Source: Welwitschia mirabilis (lineage: Eukaryota; Gnetophyta; Gnetopsida; Welwitschiales). From it: a stretch of 64,000 nucleotides of DNA. The notes under the pieces are model-generated. The model made no database searches. It worked only from the letters and a program-made list of their open reading frames with translations, and had not been told where the DNA came from. The first letter of the stretch is position 1; the number at the start of each line of letters is the position of its first letter. Of the stretch, positions 13,151 to 24,959 are shown in pieces. The DNA lies in NCBI GenBank assembly GCA_051453625.1, contig JBOZIK010000001.1, positions 276,948,946 through 277,012,945 on the forward strand. The letters are read 5' to 3'. The position numbers and the translations under genes are program-made.

Positions 13151-14512
13151 TTTCTTGCATTAACTCATACTATAATGAACTTTATGTTTAGTAAAAAAAA
13201 AAAATTTAACCTAATTTCTCTTATATTCTATTTTTAACTATACTTAGACATATTCTCTATATTTTTAATATGGTTCTGAGTTTCGAAAACCATAAGTTCA
13301 TAGTTTCTAACTAAACTAAGTTGACATTGCCACCTTCCCTCACTAGTGTTACTATATTACCTTATATAATCACATCTATCTTTGATATAATATCATTTAG
13401 CACTTTCTTAGTTATTTTAGATGTGATGTCACTATTAGTAATTACAAAAATTTACTATAAGAAACCACTCAAGTTTCCTTAATCATCATTTATAATCCAT
13501 CATTTTTTCCCTCCTGAATTTTATTTTTCATTTTTAGCCCATTTTTTTTGGCCATTTCAACTATTATAGTAGGCTTTAGTCTTAATTTAGTAGTTGATCA
13601 TTACTTCTAAGAATCCTTTTTGCATATTCTTAAATCCTATTGTTTTTTCATCTTTAGTTTTAAAATTCATCAAATTATCTCTTTTTAGCATTTTATTCTT
13701 TAGTTTACATTTTAGTGCATATTTTATTATCTACTACATGAATCTTTTGTTCCTCTTTAGTTTACATCCAATTTTTTTCCATCTTTTCAACTTCAAGGAT
13801 AAAGTTTAATTTGATTTTTTGGAAGTGATATTTGTACTTACTATTTATTTTTTATGGTCTATTCTTTTGTCTAAGTGTTATTTTAATCTAAAATGTTTCC
13901 ATTTCTTTCAACATTTTCTTTTCAAATTTGAGTGATTTATTTGATGTTTTTACCATGTTAAACAAACTTTAACATATTTCATGCTATGAGACTAACATAA
14001 GATTGGTTAAGAGGTGTGTTAACATGTAAAATTTAACATTTGCATCAAGTTATTTTAGATATTTTTAGCATGATAATTTGACATTTATTTTTTTAATGCA
14101 TTTATTATACTTAAGAGTGTTTAAATCTAATTTTACTAGTATTTTACTTTCACACTTTTATTTTCTAGGTTTCTAGTAGGATCTATAGTGATATGGTAGA
14201 AGCTAAAGATTTAGATTATTAGGAAGATAGAAACACTAGTAGACTTAATAGTGATATCAGTTTCTTTGTACAAAATCTTTTAAAATGTATGTTATGGGGT
14301 CAACTTTGGTTTCTAACTTAGTTGAATCTATTGATGACTAGATTGGAGGAGGCTAAATTTTATAGTGATTTCCAACAATCCAAACCCTAGTTTTAATTTA
14401 AAAAAGGCATTTTTTACCTCACTTTTATGGGTATGACAAAGTAGTGGAATATTACAAAATATTATGAGAGATCATATCATGTAGAGCTTCGAAGCTATTC
14501 ATTTTGGAATGA

Positions 14513-14532
14513 GCTAGCCCTCTAAGGCTAGC
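14513..14532. other. Perfect 7-bp inverted repeat with 6-nt loop
   Basis: GCTAGCC, then a six-base loop, then GGCTAGC. Copy 2 of the repeat retains only a degenerate form (ctagct...aactag, from 24987). Confidence 0.5.
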
Positions 14533-15172
14533 ATGAAATTTTCTTATAGTAAATTTTCTTTTTCTTTAATGTAGATTTGTTCATTTCATGCAATAAAATC
14601 TAGTTTTCATTCTCAATCTAATTTGTTAATATAAAGTATGTATAGTTATACTTGTTATGCTTAGATAGGGTTGAAGTTCTTTCAGATGGAAGTACTATTA
14701 TTTATTTTCATTCTTAATATAATTTTTTATAATCAAGCGTGTATAGTTTTTCATACTTCTTATGCTTAAATAATATTGAAGCTCATTATGAATTTATCAT
14801 TTCAAATAAAGTTCTAGGGTAACCTTACTTCTTTGATTATTATCATTTGATGTTATTTGGAATTAAAAATATTACTTAGAATTCTTATAAAGTAAGCTGG
14901 GAGAGCTAAGAAGGCCTATGATATTTAGAAAAGCTTAATCTTCATTGATTTCATTTATAGATTTAGATATAAGAATTCCATTATTATTGATAATTTTGTT
15001 TATCACAAAAGATCTTCATGTTGTTTCTTATAGCTATGCTTATACTAACCCATAATAGTAATTATTAACACATCTCTTCCTAACTATTGCTTCAAGGACT
15101 TATTATATGATAGTTATATAAATGTTTTTCTAAATTATACTACTACATTTTTCCCTCAAAAATATGAACACT

Positions 15173-15198
15173 AGGACTATACTATAAATAGTAGTCCT
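15173..15198 (+). promoter_or_regulatory. TATA box framed by an inverted repeat
   Basis: AGGACTA (15173-15179) and TAGTCCT (15192-15198) are perfect inverted arms around ACTATAAATA. The second copy near 25546 keeps GGACT and AGTCC around the same TATA. Confidence 0.45.
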
Positions 15199-15340
15199 TG
15201 TTTATTTGTAAAACTGAAATTTGGTTATGCAAGCTTTGTATCTCTTGGAAAATGTGAAATTGTAACATATGTTAATGACAAATAGAATCATAGCCAAATT
15301 TCACCATGAATAGCTAGATATCATACTTTTTCTATAATTG

Positions 15341-16230
15341 CATTATGAAGGTAAACATTATACTATGGAAGTAAAAATTATATTATGAGGATTGATATTA
15401 TACTATGAGCTTTAACATTGCATTATGAATCCCAATTTCACACTTACCTTAACATCACACTAATGTATCTAACATCACACTATGAAGTCAAATGTTATAT
15501 TTGACTTGATCTTATACTATAAAGATTAACATCAGACTAGATCTTAATGTCATAATATAAGGTCCAATGTTTCATTATAAACATTGATGTTACACTTTTC
15601 TTGACATCATCCTATGAAGTATAATGTGATAATACTAGGACTACTATTACATAATAAAGCTAAATGTTATATTATAAGGTTTGAATAACATTATAAATAT
15701 TGGCATCATACATTTTTAACATTATACTTTAAAGTTTAACATTTTGTTAATAGGCCTAATGTTTCCTAGTATGCCTAACATCACCTTGTAGGGTCTAATA
15801 TTACATTATAAATATTGACATAAAACTTGTTCCAATGTTACACTATGAAGGATAACATCATAATAATGCATTTGACATCATATTATGGAGCTTAACATTA
15901 TACAATAGAGTTTAAATTCACACTATAAAATCTAATTTAATATAAATAAGTCTTGAATTTCATTATTAAGTTTAATGTTGCATGCTAGAAACTAACATCC
16001 CATGGGGGTTGAAATATATTGGTAAAGGCTGATGTTATACTGTGAAGCCTAATCTTATAATATGATGTTAATGTCATAGTTATCCATATGTCATATGGAT
16101 GAATCTTAATATTACATTATGAGTTCTAATGTTATACTTTTGATCCTTGATGTTATACTTTACATCAACATTATACTTTGATATCCAACATCAAAATTAA
16201 ACATTTAATATCACACTTGAGTCCTTAATA
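15341..16230. repeat. Degenerate minisatellite, about 20-bp unit
   Basis: Around forty variants of a 20-21-bp unit follow one another. Representative units are 'taacatcacactatgaagtc' (15468), 'taatgtcataatataaggtc' (15543) and 'tgacatcatcctatgaagta' (15601). The pattern is TAAYRTYAYAYTATGAAGNC. Units are strongly diverged, so the array is old. No coding frame runs through it. It starts shortly after the LTR-like repeat. Confidence 0.75.
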
Positions 16231-17385
16231 TAAGAATCTTAGTTATTGAAGTTAACTAAGTTAGTTATAGTAGCCATGATGTTTAGGTTAGTTGCATAAC
16301 AATCATGTTAATTTTTTAATTACTTTAACTAGAAAAATATATAAGCCACCTTATAATTTTTAATTTATAACATTAGAAAAATCTTAAATTCATTAGTGAG
16401 TTATGGAGGAAGGAATCTATTATTGCGTTAATAATATTAAATATTTAGTAAGTGGAATCTTTTGTTAAAATGAAGAGCATTTTAGAAGATAGATAAAAAC
16501 CAAATCCATCTCACCAATAGACTAATAATTTTGTAAATTACTGGGAATACAGATTAGGGGATCCAACTATATGAAACATTACATACATAATAGAATACCA
16601 TTAAAACCACCTCTTTAACTTACAATCAACATCAAGTTAAAACTATTCTATCACATAACCTGATCTATCAAGTTTATAATTAACTTTTATTAACATAAAA
16701 ATTAATCTCTAGGCATTATTTTCTAAAACTTTTTATGGCCTTACTCAAGATAATAGAGAGAGTAGTAAGATGGAAAATATAATTTTACTTCTAGTTTATA
16801 AAGTATAATTCATCACTAATGAGGAGCTAATTATTTATAACAAATAGAAAACTACTTTTTCATAAAGAATATTTCTTTTGATAGAAGATGTTTTATTCTA
16901 CTACTTTTCTCATAGTTAATGCTTAAGAATAATGGTTACAATACCAATGTAAGTATAAGAAAATTATCACATGAGATGCATTCATGAATGAATTTAAAAG
17001 TAAATTTATTATTAATAATTTTATTAAATATTAAATTAGTGACTTCTAGCATCTATGTTTAGTGTATCATTCACTAGATAACCATTGATCTAAATTCCAA
17101 CATATTATGAAGTATTAAAAGAACTTGTTTTAGAATTAGATAATAAATAGTTTCATTGGGATACCTTCACCTAAGATAAAAAGCATCATATATATAATGC
17201 AAATCAAATAAATAGAAGATGCATTAAGAAAAATAAAGCACAAACTATAAGCTTAAGAGTAGAGATGGTTATATCCTTAACTTTTATAATAATCAAAACT
17301 AGCTCCACCAAGGATGAATATAGATAGAAATAAATTAAAAAGAAACTATAATCTATCATTAATGTAAATTTTAAGGGAACATAAT
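16231..17385. other. No gene seen
   Basis: A+T-rich sequence without recognisable domain or long frame. The last bases before element B ('aagggaacataat') are weakly purine-rich. Confidence 0.5.
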
Positions 17386-17921
17386 TGTCACATCCAAAAA
17401 TTTTAAGTCATAAAGTTTAGCCAAAGAATTATTCAAATATTTCAAATAAATATTATAGTCTAATTTAATGTCTTATAGGATAAAGTATTGATTGTAAATG
17501 GCTAAATATTTAGAGATGATAAAAATTTATCTTGATGTCACTCTTTGAACATTGTTACTAAATACATCATCTTGATTAAGTTGCAATTAAATTTTTATTT
17601 CTTATCATACAAAATTAGAGGCACTCTTTTGAAATTCTAGCATTTACTTCTTAATTTATAAAGTTATTAGTAACAATTATTTTTGGAATTTTAAAAGACT
17701 ATATATGTCTTCTTTTTGCTTATGTTAAATAACTTAATTCTTATATGCATCTTTTTAATGATTATTATTTTGTGAAATAAGTAGTTATTGTTATGATAAA
17801 ATATAATGCACCTAGTGTCTGAGAAAAGTAATGTTTTAAGTTACGAAGTCATTAACACTTTCTTTTCATGATGGTATCTCTTCATATTCTCATATTTCTT
17901 CAAACCCTCACATCCCCTTAC

Positions 17922-17931
17922 TATAAATAGG
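17922..17931 (+). promoter_or_regulatory. TATA box of LTR B
   Basis: 'tataaatagg' sits in a context shared with LTR A: a 'cacctagtg' box about 115-200 bases upstream and a pyrimidine-rich stretch downstream. Confidence 0.6.
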
Positions 17932-18384
17932 ACTCCCTTATCCTCTTACTTTCATATCTTTGTGAAATACTTTGTTATCAAATCTTGGTAAGTTTAAACT
18001 TAAAGCTTGGAAAATCTTAGATAATTAAAATTCTAAAAAGAGCCTTAAATTATTTAGATATAACATCCAAAGTTAGTCATGGTTCCATTTAGTACTTTCA
18101 TCCTTAATTAGTCTTATTCTCATATGTATCTTTATATGTAATTTTGTTTTTCTTCATTTTTCTTGTAATAATCTTAAGGTTGTTTAGATATTCATGTTAT
18201 TACTTCTTGACAAATTGCAATTTTGGGCTTCAATTATATTTTCTATTATTTTCTTGAAAAATATTTAGGAAATCTAATGAGAATGTAATCCAACTTATTC
18301 TTTTTAATGATCTATGCTTTTGTTGGTATATCTCACTCATACTTATTTTGATATCTTGGATCATTATTATCTTATGGAAATGAG

Positions 18385-18620
18385 TGTTTCAAAGATTGGA
18401 AAATGAGGTAGTAAAATGTAAGAACCCACAGATTAGCAAATGAGATAATGGAATTAATAGAACTATGAATCACTGAATGATTTAGCTGGCTCCATAGATA
18501 ACTAAATGAGGTAGTGGAGTAAGAGAATATATGAAAGACATATTGTGAAATATCCATAGATTATAAAATGAGGTAGTGAACCCCATAGATCATTGAATGA
18601 GATAGTGAAGAAATATGAAA
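18385..18620. repeat. Degenerate tandem repeat inside LTR B
   Basis: About five units built on 'ccatagattantaaatgag' followed by 'gtagtg' can be traced, with spacers of varying length. Examples start at 18400, 18430, 18493, 18552 and 18585. Confidence 0.55.
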
Positions 18621-19520
18621 TTATAAGTATGAAAAATTTATTAAAAAACTAGTTATTCTCATATCATTTCTATAAGATCGTTATTACCTAGAGATCCTTG
18701 ATTCTTGCCTTTTTTTTTAATCCTAAGACTTGGAATCCTTAAATATTTATGCTGTCTTACCTAGATAATACTAGAAGCAATGAATTTTTTGTGGTTCTCA
18801 CTCCATTATTCTTATGTGAGTAGGTAAAATTTCTAGAGCTTAATTTCCAAGGAGGGCATAGAGAAGTGGATATTATCATTCCAGTTTATGTTGAAAAATT
18901 ATTTTTGAGGAGAACTTGTAGTTCTTTTTTGAATTTTGAACTTCCTAGTGATGTAATTATTATGATCTTGAAAATACTTTCCAAATTGAATCATGTATAT
19001 TTTTGGTTATATCTTCTTAAGCTTATAATAGCAAATGTGACAAATTCTGATTTTCTTATTAAAAGTTGATATTGACAATTTGTAGAATATTTAATATAAC
19101 TTGTTATAATAATTATTCAAGGATTATTGATTTTATAAAATTATTACTATTAAATAATTTTAACATAATTATTAGGCAATTACTTTTAATTAATCATAAT
19201 TTTATCATCTCTTCTAATACAATATTTTTATTTATTTATGAAAAGATAAAATATTTAATGAATAATGGAGGAGAGAAACATATTATAAAGAGTTATTACT
19301 AAAGGGGAAGTTATAATTACTAGAGGAGGATGAACCACATGTGATTTATCTTATACCATTTAAAGCTTTATGTAATAAAAAAGTGGATGTTACAGAGCTT
19401 AAATTTTTTTTGAAAACATCATAATTTATAATTAATGCAAATATTAGAGGGAAAGGTTGAGGGCATAGCATTTTGGTAATTAACATTCATAAACTTTGGG
19501 TTAAAAACGTGGTCATTTCA

Positions 19521-19538
19521 TTTTGGTACTAGAGTAAG
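19521..19538 (+). other. Primer-binding site of element B
   Basis: 'ttttggtactagagtaag' follows the LTR end directly and resembles TTGGTATCAGAGC (initiator tRNA-Met type). A second PBS-like sequence, 'ttttgatatcaaagca', lies at 19575-19590. Confidence 0.6.
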
Positions 19539-20199
19539 AATAAACCTTTACTTATTTAAAATCTAGGTTTTAAATTTTGATATCAAAGCATAACTTTAAT
19601 ATTTGGTTCATAAAATGTTGGGTATTACAATCATAAAGAACTATCTCTTTAGACACCAATCATAATAACCTTAATGGAGCAATAATGCTCAAGTGTATTA
19701 ATAGTCAAAATTAGCTATAAAACATATGTACGATCTTATTTAGTTATATTTGGTTTTGTGTGATTTTCCTAATAGATAGTAAAGCTTCATATAACTTAAT
19801 CTCTTTTTTATTATTTCATAAACTAAGATTTAAAACCTTAAAAGTAGTAAAATTTACTATAAAAGTAGTATATGGTAACATTATGAAGCAAGATTATAGA
19901 TGAGTAGTTATAATATTTAATATTTATGACATCAATTATGGGCATAAATTCTATGTCTTCTATAGATGATAAAATGATTCCATATTAAGAATGATATTCA
20001 TCATCCATTATAATGTTATAATTAACTTTTTTCAAAGGAAATTAGTCATTTAAAATTCATCTAGAAAATTAATTCTTAATAAGATGAGATAAATTAAAAG
20101 ATATCCTATTGATGATCCATAAGAAAATTAGTATGAGCATTAGGATAAAGAAAGCAATTATAATCTTAGTAAAGCTCTATAGTAATGACTTGTCACTTA

Positions 20200-22860
20200 T
20201 ACCTTCTAAGAAATATGAGAAGTTTAAAAAGGTTTTAAAGAGCTCATAGTCCTACCTCCAAATAGAAATATTTTTTGTTCTATTGATCTAATTCTAGGTG
20301 TTAAACCTAATTTAAAGTTATCCCTATAGATTTTTAGTGGTGTAAGTTAAATATATAAATTTGTAATTAGAGAAAATGAGAAACTAATAAAAGAAGGTAG
20401 AATTAATCCTAGTTTTTTTTTTTTTTTATGAGATACTCCATTCTTTTTTGTGAGGGAAAGAATAACAATCTAAGGATGTTTATCAACTATTAGTAATTAA
20501 ATAAAGTAATGCTAAAGAATAAGTATCCTCTTCCAAGTGTCGATGACTTGTTATATCATTTGTAAAGAAAAAATTTCTTCTCCAAAATTGACTTAAGTTT
20601 AGATTATTATTAGATCAAAATGAATAAAAAGAATATATATAATAGTATTTATAATGATATATAAGTATTACAAAATTATAGCAATGTTCTTTGGCCTGAT
20701 AAATGTGCTATGACTTTTATGAGTTTGATGAATAATTCCTTTCATTCATACTTGAATAAATTTATTATAGTATTTCTAGGTGACATGTTATTTTGTTATA
20801 AAGGGAAGAATATTATGTTGCTCATTTAAAAAAGGGTTTACACTTAGTTAAAAATAAAATACAAGTAGTTTAGAAGTAATTTGAACCCTATAATTTTATT
20901 AAAGTTAAGAGTTTTCTTAATTCTATAGAATTTCATGGATCATTCAATATAATATTCTCATAAATTTTAGTACTTTTAAAAGATCTCACTAAGTTAACAA
21001 TTGATTTTAATTCTGATAACTATTATAAAGGGTCATTCTTAAAAATAAAGCTACTACTTCCTTTATAATCCATCTTTAGAATTATAAAATTGGAGAATAG
21101 ATTCACAGTAATCATAAATGCTTCATTTCAAGAGTAGAAGCTATCCTAGGTTAATATGAATAAGTTATTATTTACAAATCTAGAAAGATTAAATGAAGTA
21201 AAAGGAATTATCCTATTCTTATTTAAAACTTCATGAACTAGTGCATGCTTTGAAGACATGATAACATTATCTTTTCAAGGAAGATTATAATTGAGGATAG
21301 ATAATAAAATCATGGAGTACTTCTTCACACTTAACTTAAAATAAATAAGATGGAAAGATATCCTAGAAAAATAAAACTTTAGCATAACTACATGCTAAGA
21401 AATAAGAATAGAGGAATAGATTCACTCAACTAAATGTGGAAATTATTGGTGAGCTCTATCACATCTAATCCTATTAGGTAATTCCTATTCTTTGGAATTA
21501 TCCTTTCTCCACTATATTTATAAAATAAAATTAAAAATTTTATCCTTTTTTAATATGTATTTTTATGAAAAAAATTTATATACCCTATGAAGAATAGGGA
21601 AAACAGTTGATGTTTAAAATGCATGAAGTACCTTGTGCATAACATCGAAGGTTTGTGAGAAACTACCATATAATGATGAAGCATTAAGAAATAGGAATAA
21701 CCTTAAGGGTTCCATAAGGAACTTTTAACATTGATTAATAATTTAATATTTAGTAAGGAACACCTATAATACTCATTTAACCACCTATAATATCAATGTA
21801 AAAATGAAGAAAAATCATAATGGATCATTACTAGGCTATTTATCACTAAGAAAAAAGATGATGATATATTTGTATGCATTGATAGATTGACTATGGTGGC
21901 TTAATTCATTCTAATAGAATGAACTAATATTATAGAGATATTATCCTTATAATTTATGTGCAAGAGGGAGTATTATATCTATTGTTTTCATATAGAGATG
22001 TTAAATTCCTATTTGTGTTTTAACAAAGTTTCATTCAACACTAAAGAATGAATTTCTAATTTAGCACTTCATATTATATAAATACTAATGGTTGAATGAA
22101 AATAAATAATAGAATCTTATAAGATACATTAAGATTCTATGTGACTAGGATGCAAAGTAATTGAGGAAGTTACTAAAACCTAGAATATATCACATACAAT
22201 CAAACTTTTCAAACATCAATTTAGTACATTTCCTTTAAGGCGATGTGTGGAAGAAACTACTTAATTCCAATCACATGTCCATATTTAAATCATAAATTTA
22301 GAGGCACTAAAATAGTCATGCATTTCAAAATTAAATGTCATGGAAGAAATTTAAGATTTAATGCTAACTATAGGTAGTGTAAAGTAATACAAGAAGTAAT
22401 ATGATAAGAATTGATCCAATTGCATACTCTAAGTGGGAAATCAAGTACTTCTATGAAATAAACCAAATAGGATTTCTTTAAAATTGAAAAAAAATGGTAA
22501 GATAGTAATTTACTACTATATATTATTAAATATTATAAAGAGAATAAGATAGTTATCCTATAAGCTATAGTTACCTCAGAATATGCTCAAGGTTCACCTA
22601 GTCTTCCATATAAATCCACATAATCCATTTTATAAATATAAGATTCATGAGTATATTTTGGATTTTAAGCATAAATTACTTAAGTAAAACCTTGTCTTTG
22701 ATGTAAAGTAATGTATTTCTAAATTAAGAACCTTAGAAATAAGAGTATTTAAGAAGTTTTCATAAGATAATTCCATTATGATCAAGATACATGAAAATTT
22801 TGGAGTAATATCAAACTTAATTCTACTATATTAAAGACAACACTAAAATAGTTGCTTAAA
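20200..22860 (+). pseudogene. Chromovirus pol relic: RT, RNase H, integrase, chromodomain
   Basis: Reading across frames shows, in order: an RT N-terminus (PSVDDLLYHL near 20535, after LNKVMLKNKYPL); the RT catalytic box as VFLGDMLFCY near 20770, where the first Asp of the usual LDD reads Gly; RNase H (VIINASFQE near 21105); an integrase core (DDIFVCIDRLT near 21860); the integrase tail (NRILxDTLRFYVTRMQ near 22115, then YGRN-like CGRNYLIPIT near 22240); and a chromodomain-like end (ISKLRTLRNKSI near 22705). Stops are frequent, many at codons that would be Gln, Arg or Trp. It would have made a polyprotein for reverse transcription and integration. It is clearly dead. Confidence 0.75.
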
Positions 22861-23334
22861 GAAATTATTATGATAGTTTTTTTCCTTTGTATAAGGTCAA
22901 ATGAAATAAACTAGTCAAGATTATGAAGAACAAAAGTTTACTATGCTTGTGGAAGAAGAATTAATGCATAAGAAAAATCTATAGAAATAAGCAAAAGGGA
23001 ATGTAATGATTTAAATTTCTTTTTTTTAATGGAATTGACAAAAGTCTAATTTTCTTATGACAAATACAAAATTAATCTTAATTTTATTATGTTATTATTA
23101 AGTATGCAATAAAGATTAATTAGGTTAAACCTTTATAATTACAAATCTATATCCATTTGTAATGTCATTTGGATAAGATAGGAAAGTGAAATCCACAAAA
23201 ACTTGGCTAATATTCAAGATATAACAAAATAAAGACTCCACTATAAGACTAGAAATAGATAATATTTACATTTTCTTTGTAATATTTTTCTATAAATACA
23301 TGTCCTATGTGATGTTCTAGCTATGATCTAATTT

Positions 23335-24470
23335 TACATCATGAGAATATTTTCTCACATGATTAAAAATTTAATAGAATTTTTCATCAATGAATTTCTA
23401 TTAGTAATGAAAATATTAGTTCAAATTTAATTTTTTTAACTTATTCTTTTATAATATAAGGAGAAAATATTATCATTAATAGGGAGAAATGCCATTTTAT
23501 CATTATTAAGAATATTGTTTTTTTAAGATGTGTAATAATTGATAATAAGATGGAAACAAACCCTGTCAAAATCCAGTTTATCACTTAAATTTTCTTTCTT
23601 AGAAGCATTAAAGATATAATATTTTTTTATAAAGATTTGTACCAGGTATTATAAAAAATTTATTTAAAACTTCTCTAAAATTTTAAAACTATTAACTAAT
23701 ATTCTTAGTAAATATATATCTTTTGATTAGAATCTTAAATGTTAAAATATCTTTAAAAATTAAAATATATTCTTATTTCATTTCTTGTTTTACAACTTCT
23801 TGATTAGTTATATCCTTTGATATACTATTTAATACACATGATTATTCTTTAGAGTTAAATATAGTATAAATAAGAGATGAAAAACCACATGCTATTTACA
23901 ATGTAAGTAAAGATGTTACAATGTTTTCACTTGAATTATACAACAACTAACAAAGAGTTATTAGCAATAGATTTTACCTTAAAAAATTTTATATCTTATC
24001 TCATAGGTGTAAAAAACATTATCTTTATTAATTACTCTACTTTTAAATGTCTAAAAAGAAATAATCCAAAACTATACTAATGAGATGGATTTTACTATTA
24101 CAAGAATTTAACCTACAAGGCAAGAATAAAAATGAGTATAAAATATTATTTTAAATATTTTATCTCATATTATATCTTAGTTATCTTATTTATTAGATTC
24201 ATTACCTATAAATGACACATTTCCTAATGATCATGTTCTTCTTTGTAAGAAAATCTGTGATATGCTAACATGGCAAATTTCATTTTCTTTTCACTAGTAA
24301 ATAGTCTATTCATTAGAATGGCCAAGATAAAAAGTGATCCTTACATAAATTAAATAAGTGTATTTAGAAATGGTTCTTATTTACTTAAATATTTCTTTGA
24401 TCTATTGATTTAGAACTATGCTATTAACATGTAAAAAGTGATATTTATCTTAAGTAGTTAAGGCTACTTT
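23335..24470 (+). pseudogene. Athila/Tat-like pol relic: RT end, RNase H, integrase start
   Basis: In frame pieces give the RT box region (NLIEFFINEFLL near 23370, where YMDDF would be expected), the EKCHF signature of the RT thumb side (INREKCHFII near 23475), RNase H (RDEKPHAIYNVSK near 23875 and TTNKELLAIDFTLKNF near 23948) and the region between RNase H and integrase (NGSYLLKYFFDLLI near 24385). This is a different clade from the pol of element B immediately upstream. The N-terminal half of RT, protease and gag are missing, and the integrase core is not recognisable. Its LTR partners may be the repeats at 14480 and 24960. Confidence 0.65.
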
Positions 24471-24959
24471 AGCATAATCAATTGGTTAATTTTTCTTATT
24501 TAATTATGTTAACTTAATTTATGGATTTATAATTAAAATAACTCATTTCATGCTTTGGCATATAAATGTTTCAATTTATAGCTAAATAAGAAATAATATG
24601 CAAAAAAAAAGGCATAAATTGGACATAAATGTCAGCAACGATAGTTACTATTTATAGTAGTGTTGGTTATTTTTAGAGTTTGGATCCCTTATTTATATTA
24701 ATTAATCATATTTGTATGTTAAGTTAATTGAGCTTATGAGTCATTCCAAATTATGTACCAAAATCACTACAATTATGTTCTAGGAAAAATAGCTTAATTT
24801 AGTCCCATGACTAAAGGATAATGATGTATACTTTAGGCATTTAAAAGAATGACCTCAATAGGATTTTAAAATCCTAATTATTATAAATATCCTACCTTAC
24901 TTTACTTAAAAACATATGTCATTATCACATTATACAAGAAATTGAAGTTTTAGTAATGA
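24471..24959. other. No gene seen
   Basis: A+T-rich sequence. A 'ttattataaatatcctacc' box near 24875 could be the promoter of the following LTR-like repeat. Confidence 0.4.

Larger units (their letters stand above)
7301..14479. other. No gene seen; A+T-rich, decayed repeat sequence
   Basis: I find no gene here. A 'ttataaatatccttctc' box near 7875 followed by pyrimidine-rich sequence to about 8160 resembles an LTR promoter/R region but has no visible partner. A 'tgtggcgtctaaaa' motif near 8828 resembles an LTR start without a matching end. The ORF at 13594-13809 is a low-complexity F/L/I/S-rich frame of the kind chance gives in T-rich DNA. Confidence 0.5.
14480..15290 (+). repeat. LTR-like repeat, copy 1 (pairs with 24960-25640)
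   Basis: Two landmarks occur in the same order in both copies: a block with 'gctag...ctagcatga' (14513 here, 24986 there), and a block with 'ggactatactataaat' followed by a similar tail ending 'aggtttgtatct' or 'gctttgtatct'. The copies are strongly diverged and differ by about 100 bp in landmark spacing. The TATA block suggests LTR promoter sequence. Confidence 0.5.
17386..19520 (+). repeat. 5' LTR of element B
   Basis: It starts TGTCACATCC and ends GGTCATTTCA, just before a PBS. The last 35 bases ('catAaactttgggttaaaa' and on) align with the end of LTR A at 131-169, and the first 25 align with 5361-5385. A TATA box lies at 17922. A degenerate internal repeat occupies 18385-18620. Another possible end motif, GGATGTTACA, is at 19385-19394, but the PBS position favours 19520. 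Two overlapping open stretches at 18866-19302 are A+T-rich chance frames. Confidence 0.7.
17386..22870 (+). mobile_element. Element B: Ty3/gypsy chromovirus relic, 5' LTR plus pol
   Basis: The order is LTR (17386-19520), PBS (19521-19538), RT (from about 20240), RNase H, integrase and a chromodomain-like C-terminus (to about 22830). Only about 0.7 kb separates PBS and RT, too little for gag plus protease, so these were deleted or are beyond recognition. No matching 3' LTR is found downstream; an Athila-like RT begins at 23335 instead. The LTR belongs to the same family as element A. Confidence 0.75.

Noticed and set aside
13594-13809. 71-codon hydrophobic ORF
   Set aside because: Low-complexity F/L/I/S frame in T-rich sequence. 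No support for a membrane protein.
15341-16230. CRISPR-like regular array
   Set aside because: Units are adjacent and diverged, with no unique spacers or cas genes, and the DNA is from a plant nucleus. It is a minisatellite.
18866-19302. Two overlapping ORFs of 67 and 78 codons
   Set aside because: Composition is I/L/N/F-rich, as A+T-rich DNA gives by chance, and they lie inside LTR B.
19385-19394. GGATGTTACA as the end of LTR B
   Set aside because: It mirrors the LTR start TGTCACATCC, but the PBS and the alignment with LTR A put the end at 19520. The flanks also show no target duplication.
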